Below the pieces are notes generated by a model. The model ran no database searches. It was not told where the DNA came from and worked only from the letters and a program-made list of their open reading frames with translations. A DNA stretch of 64,000 bases from Lysobacterales bacterium (GTDB lineage Bacteria; Pseudomonadota; Gammaproteobacteria; Xanthomonadales; UBA2363): NCBI GenBank assembly GCA_019634735.1, contig JAHCAT010000014.1, forward strand, positions 1 to 64,000. The letters are read 5' to 3'. The position numbers were made by a program, and so were the translations under genes. This document shows, piece after piece, positions 60,734 through 64,000 of this stretch (the first letter of the stretch is position 1; each line of letters opens with the position of its first letter).

Positions 60734-63700
60734 TCATGGCGGCAGCGTGGCCGCGTAGTCGGGATCGATCTCGAAGCTGTTGCCGGGCCTGACGAAGTTG
60801 ACGTTGTAGTAGGGGTCGCCGCGTTCGATCACCGCTCGATGCCGGGCGTGCATCCAGGCGGTCTCCGCCGCGAACCGCCGCTGCTTGCCGCTGTCGTCCT
60901 CGCCGCCGCGTGTCCGCGACTCGTGGTGGTAGAGCTGGGCATGCGGCGTATAGACGACGAGGTAGCCACGCTCGCGCGCGCGCAGGCAGAAGTCGACATC
61001 GTTATAGGCCACCGCGAGGTTTTCGGCGTCCAGACCGCCGAGCTCGGTGTAGAGCGCTGTCCGCATCATCGCGCAGGCGAAGGTCACCGCGCTGGCGTTC
61101 TGCAGCAGGTGCGGACGCGCCATGTAGCCCGGGTGATCGGCAGGCAGAAGATGGTGGGCGTGGCCTGCGAACGAGCCGATGCCGACGACCACGCCGGCGT
61201 GCTGCACAAGCTCATCCGGGTACAGGAGCCGGCAACCGGCGACCGCGACCTCGGGTCGCTGGGCATGCTCGAGCAGCGCCTCGATCCAGCCCGGCGTGAT
61301 CACCTCGGTATCGTTGTTGAGCAGGAGGAGGTATTCCCCCTTCGCCTGCGTCACGACGTCGTTGTGAAGAGCGGAGTAGTTGAAGGGATGGTCCCAGCTC
61401 AGCACACGGACCCGTTCGTCGCTGGCGGCCAACTGCGAGAGGACGGTCGCCGTTTCCGGGTCGCTGCTCTGGTTGTCGACAAGCAATAGCTCGAAGCGAT
61501 GCCAGGTGCTGCGAGCCAGCACCGACTGTACGCAGGTACGCAGCAGTCCGGGCTCGTCGCGGAACGGCACGACGATGCTCACCAGCGGCTCGCCGACGAC
61601 GTCCCGGCGCACGTGGTAGGTATTCGGATAAGGCCCCAGATCGACGTGCCCTGCGATACCCCGACGGGCCAGGGAGTCGGTGAGCGCGCGCCGCCCCGCC
61701 TCCCAGGTGTAGGGCTTGGCGCTGGCGTCGGACGCCGTCGAACTGGGGATCATCCGCCAGTGGTACAACACCTTCGCGACGTGCCGTATCGTCCGGGCCC
61801 GCTCGCTCATGCGCAGCACCAGATCGAAGTCCTGGGCCCCGTCATAACCGTAGTGCAGGCCGCCGACAGTCTCGATCAGACTGCGGCTTGCGACCGTGAA
61901 GTGACAGAAGTAGTTGTTCGACGAAAGATAATCCGGCGAGAAGTCGGGCTTGAACACCGGCCCATGAACGCTTCCGTCGACGTCCATCTTGTCCTCGTCC
62001 GAGTAGACCAGGTCGACGGTCTCGTCCTGAAGCTCGCGGACGACCTCCAGCAGCGCATCGGCGGTGAGCACGTCGTCGTGGTCGAGGAATCCGATGAAAT
62101 CTCCGGTAGCCATGGCCAAAGCGGCGTTGGTCGTTCGGGCGATGCCCTGGTTTTCCTCCAGCCGCAGTGTCCGGATTCGCGGATCGTCCAGCGATGCCAG
62201 GTAATCGATGGTCTCCTGGCGGGTCGAGCAGTCGTCGACCATGCACAGCTCCCAGTCCGGGTAGTACTGGCGCCGCACCGACTCCACCGCCTCGTGCAGC
62301 CAGCGCCGCTCGGTGTTGTAGACCGGCATCACGATCGAGATCTTGGGCCGCCGTCCTAGGCGGCGAAGCAGCGCGCGTGCGCGTGCGGCGTCCATGCGCG
62401 GCTCGCTGGAAACCGCCCGGGTCGGCGAGCCACCCTGCCGGTAGAGCATGTAGGACTGCGTGCGCGCGGTCAGGAACGGCAGCCGCCTGTGCAGCCATGT
62501 CACGAAGGCCCGCTTGCGGGCATGGCTGACGCCCGGAAACCCGTAGTACCAGCGGTACAGCCGCTGCTCGGTGGCGAACGACAGCCGCGGCGGACGGATC
62601 GCACCCGCCAGCCAGCGCATTGGCGCGGTCACCCGCCAGGACAGCGAAGCGCGCATGGCGCGGACCGATTCCAGCGCGAACTCGGTCTCCCCCGCCAGCC
62701 TCAGGCGCTCGGCGTCGGCCTCGTCGGCTCGCTCGCGTTGCCGGCGATGATGTTCGCCGAGTTCGGCCAGTCGCTGGCGAAGGTCGGCAATCCGGATCCG
62801 GCTGACTTCCTGATCGACCCGAAGCCTCGCGACTTCGGCATCCAGCTCGCCGGAGCGTTGCAGCAGGCGTACCAGCACGGTGTCCGTGCTGTGCTGCAGG
62901 TGCACCAGTTGTCGCTGCACGGTCTCGGATCCCGCAGACAGGGCGCGGGCGACCCGTGTATCGAAGGCCGCCTGGAAGCTGGCCAGCACCTCATCCGGCT
63001 CGGGCCAGCCGGCGACATCGATGGAAACCGACCCCTCGGCCGCAGCGGCGGACTCCAGGCAGGCATGCAGGGCGGCCTGCCTATGGCTCAGTTGGCCGTC
63101 CGGATCGGTCTCGGTCCGGTTGCGGCGCAGGCCGCCCCGCAGCAGCGAGGCTATCCGCTCCGCTGATGGCACGGACAGCTCCGGCCCACCCTGCCGTGCG
63201 AGCAGGCGGGCCAGTCGGGCAAGCTCGGAGGCCGGCTCGGCCACCAGTCTCTCGTAGCTGACGAACACCGCAGGTCGGTCGCCAAGGTCGGCAAGCAGAC
63301 GCAGCAGGTACTTCTCCCAGAGCGACAGAACCATGGCGGTGGGGTAGATGCCGCGCGGCGTGGCCGCCAGCGAGGCGGCGATCGCCAGCGGATGGCGCAC
63401 CGCCACCACCACGGCGGCATCCGGGACGACGGTTGTCCATGTCGGCAGCAGCAGGCTCAGTCGGGGATCCTTGAGCAGCCATGGTCGGTGCCGGTCCAGG
63501 TCCGAGACCAGGACCGCCAGTCGCTCCTGCAACGCTGCAGCGGCAGGCTCGGCGAAGGTCGCCGGACCCAGGCCCGCGACGCGGTCCCACTCCAGGTCCT
63601 GCGAGCGCAGGAAATCGACGTGGGCCTGGTAGATGTCGCGACGCTCCCAGTAGCCCTCCGGGTTGTCATCGGGATGCGCCTCGAGCAGGTCCTCCCCCGC

Positions 63701-64000
63701 GCCCAGCCAACAACCCATCTCGCCCAGGAGACGGGCCATCACCGAGGTGCCGGACCGGTGCATGCCGCACAGGAGTATGGCGCGACCGCTGGCGTTACCG
63801 CCGTTGGCGACCCTGACCCGTGCAAGCGTCACGGCAGACGGCGCGGCCGGCTCGCCCCGGGCGGCGACGGCTGGCGTCGACTGCCTCGCTGGCCGGCTGC
63901 GCAGACGCCACACCCCAAAGTACTCCAGCCCCGTCTCGTCGCCACCGCGCTCGCAGACCTGGACGGCATCGATCTCCAGCAGCGCCAGTGCCGACTCCAT
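60734..64000 (-). CDS. Sulfotransferase and double glycosyltransferase fusion, cut by window edge
   Basis: At least 1088 residues; the frame runs to the last base, so the N-terminus may lie outside although the first codon is ATG. In order: about 70 residues of unknown type; a sulfotransferase domain (about 72-330) with the PAPS loop LLCGMHRSGTSVMARLLGE and VVAVRHPLAIAASLA; a coiled coil (about 370-460); then two GT2 glycosyltransferase domains. The first has ISIVMPVYNTERRWL, DHDDVLTADALLEVV and YSDEDKMD; the second VSIVVPFRDEPGLL, LLLLNNDTEV and AYNDVDFCLRARERGY. Such fusions modify surface polysaccharide or glycoprotein with sugar and sulfate. Which sugars cannot be told. Confidence 0.88.
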   Translation of the reverse strand: MESALALLEIDAVQVCERGGDETGLEYFGVWRLRSRPARQSTPAVAARGEPAAPSAVTLARVRVANGGNASGRAILLCGMHRSGTSVMARLLGEMGCWLGAGEDLLEAHPDDNPEGYWERRDIYQAHVDFLRSQDLEWDRVAGLGPATFAEPAAAALQERLAVLVSDLDRHRPWLLKDPRLSLLLPTWTTVVPDAAVVVAVRHPLAIAASLAATPRGIYPTAMVLSLWEKYLLRLLADLGDRPAVFVSYERLVAEPASELARLARLLARQGGPELSVPSAERIASLLRGGLRRNRTETDPDGQLSHRQAALHACLESAAAAEGSVSIDVAGWPEPDEVLASFQAAFDTRVARALSAGSETVQRQLVHLQHSTDTVLVRLLQRSGELDAEVARLRVDQEVSRIRIADLRQRLAELGEHHRRQRERADEADAERLRLAGETEFALESVRAMRASLSWRVTAPMRWLAGAIRPPRLSFATEQRLYRWYYGFPGVSHARKRAFVTWLHRRLPFLTARTQSYMLYRQGGSPTRAVSSEPRMDAARARALLRRLGRRPKISIVMPVYNTERRWLHEAVESVRRQYYPDWELCMVDDCSTRQETIDYLASLDDPRIRTLRLEENQGIARTTNAALAMATGDFIGFLDHDDVLTADALLEVVRELQDETVDLVYSDEDKMDVDGSVHGPVFKPDFSPDYLSSNNYFCHFTVASRSLIETVGGLHYGYDGAQDFDLVLRMSERARTIRHVAKVLYHWRMIPSSTASDASAKPYTWEAGRRALTDSLARRGIAGHVDLGPYPNTYHVRRDVVGEPLVSIVVPFRDEPGLLRTCVQSVLARSTWHRFELLLVDNQSSDPETATVLSQLAASDERVRVLSWDHPFNYSALHNDVVTQAKGEYLLLLNNDTEVITPGWIEALLEHAQRPEVAVAGCRLLYPDELVQHAGVVVGIGSFAGHAHHLLPADHPGYMARPHLLQNASAVTFACAMMRTALYTELGGLDAENLAVAYNDVDFCLRARERGYLVVYTPHAQLYHHESRTRGGEDDSGKQRRFAAETAWMHARHRAVIERGDPYYNVNFVRPGNSFEIDPDYAATLPP

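Noticed and set aside
1..64000. CRISPR array, prophage or toxin-antitoxin system
   Set aside because: No regularly spaced direct repeats, phage structural genes, integrases or paired small toxin genes were seen on either strand.

Overview
This 64 kb window is bacterial chromosome with very high G+C, roughly 70 percent by eye. Gene content points to a gammaproteobacterium of the order Lysobacterales (Xanthomonadales). The pointers are pilMNOPQ divergent from a class A penicillin-binding protein gene, a CopL-like protein ahead of copper genes, a zinc-free type B ribosomal protein L31, adjacent birA and coaX, and several exported proteins ending in a short D-L-[IL]-F-[AG]-D-x-F tail. I saw no rRNA, tRNA, CRISPR array, prophage or complete insertion sequence. 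The placement is inference from gene families, not from a marker-gene search.

Layout. 1-3010 (+): end of dsbD, a TlpA-like thioredoxin and a small lipoprotein. 3077-8523 (-): a giant multidomain di-heme protein, then pgk. 8700-13992 (+): an LtaS/OpgB-like phosphoglycerol transferase, then a copper module (CopL-like protein, TolC-family lipoprotein with a histidine-rich tail, multicopper oxidase). 14256-20418 (-): delta-60 repeat protein, DUF4397 repeat protein, TAP-like peptidase, gap. 20567-22519 (+): corA and an S1/P1 nuclease. 22578-30189 (-) and 30281-32043 (+): a divergent sulfide/persulfide module. On the left arm are sulfide:quinone oxidoreductase, a DUF2892 protein, an RND adaptor and pump, a heme lipoprotein, OsmC and TrxC. 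On the right arm are rhodanese, a BigR/SqrR-type ArsR repressor and persulfide dioxygenase. 32064-37333: tkt (-), a secreted SpoIID-domain protein (+) and a dicarboxylate symporter (-). 37482-45188 (-): pilMNOPQ followed by an Ig-like lipoprotein and a strong terminator. 45431-48519 (+): mrcA and an unknown gene. 48588-55431 (-): PA-domain metalloprotease, gltA, rpmE2, SPOR protein, coaX, birA. 55732-59559 (+): small exported protein, mtfA, gingipain-like C25 peptidase. 59680-64000 (-): glycosyltransferase and a sulfotransferase/two-glycosyltransferase fusion running off the edge.

How the parts fit. Housekeeping genes for central metabolism (tkt, gap, pgk, gltA), pili, cell wall and cofactors alternate with accessory blocks for envelope stress, copper and sulfide. 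The most system-like block is 22.6-32.0 kb. There one persulfide-sensing repressor appears to control two promoters whose -10 elements coincide, and an RND pump shares the operon with sulfide oxidation genes. A small inverted-repeat element sits directly on the repressor's stop codon. No single gene set in the window is clearly a wholly new system. The strongest leads are the sulfide/RND regulon, the shared C-terminal tail on exported proteins, the domain inserted in a di-heme peroxidase, and the Ig-lipoprotein attached to the pilus operon.
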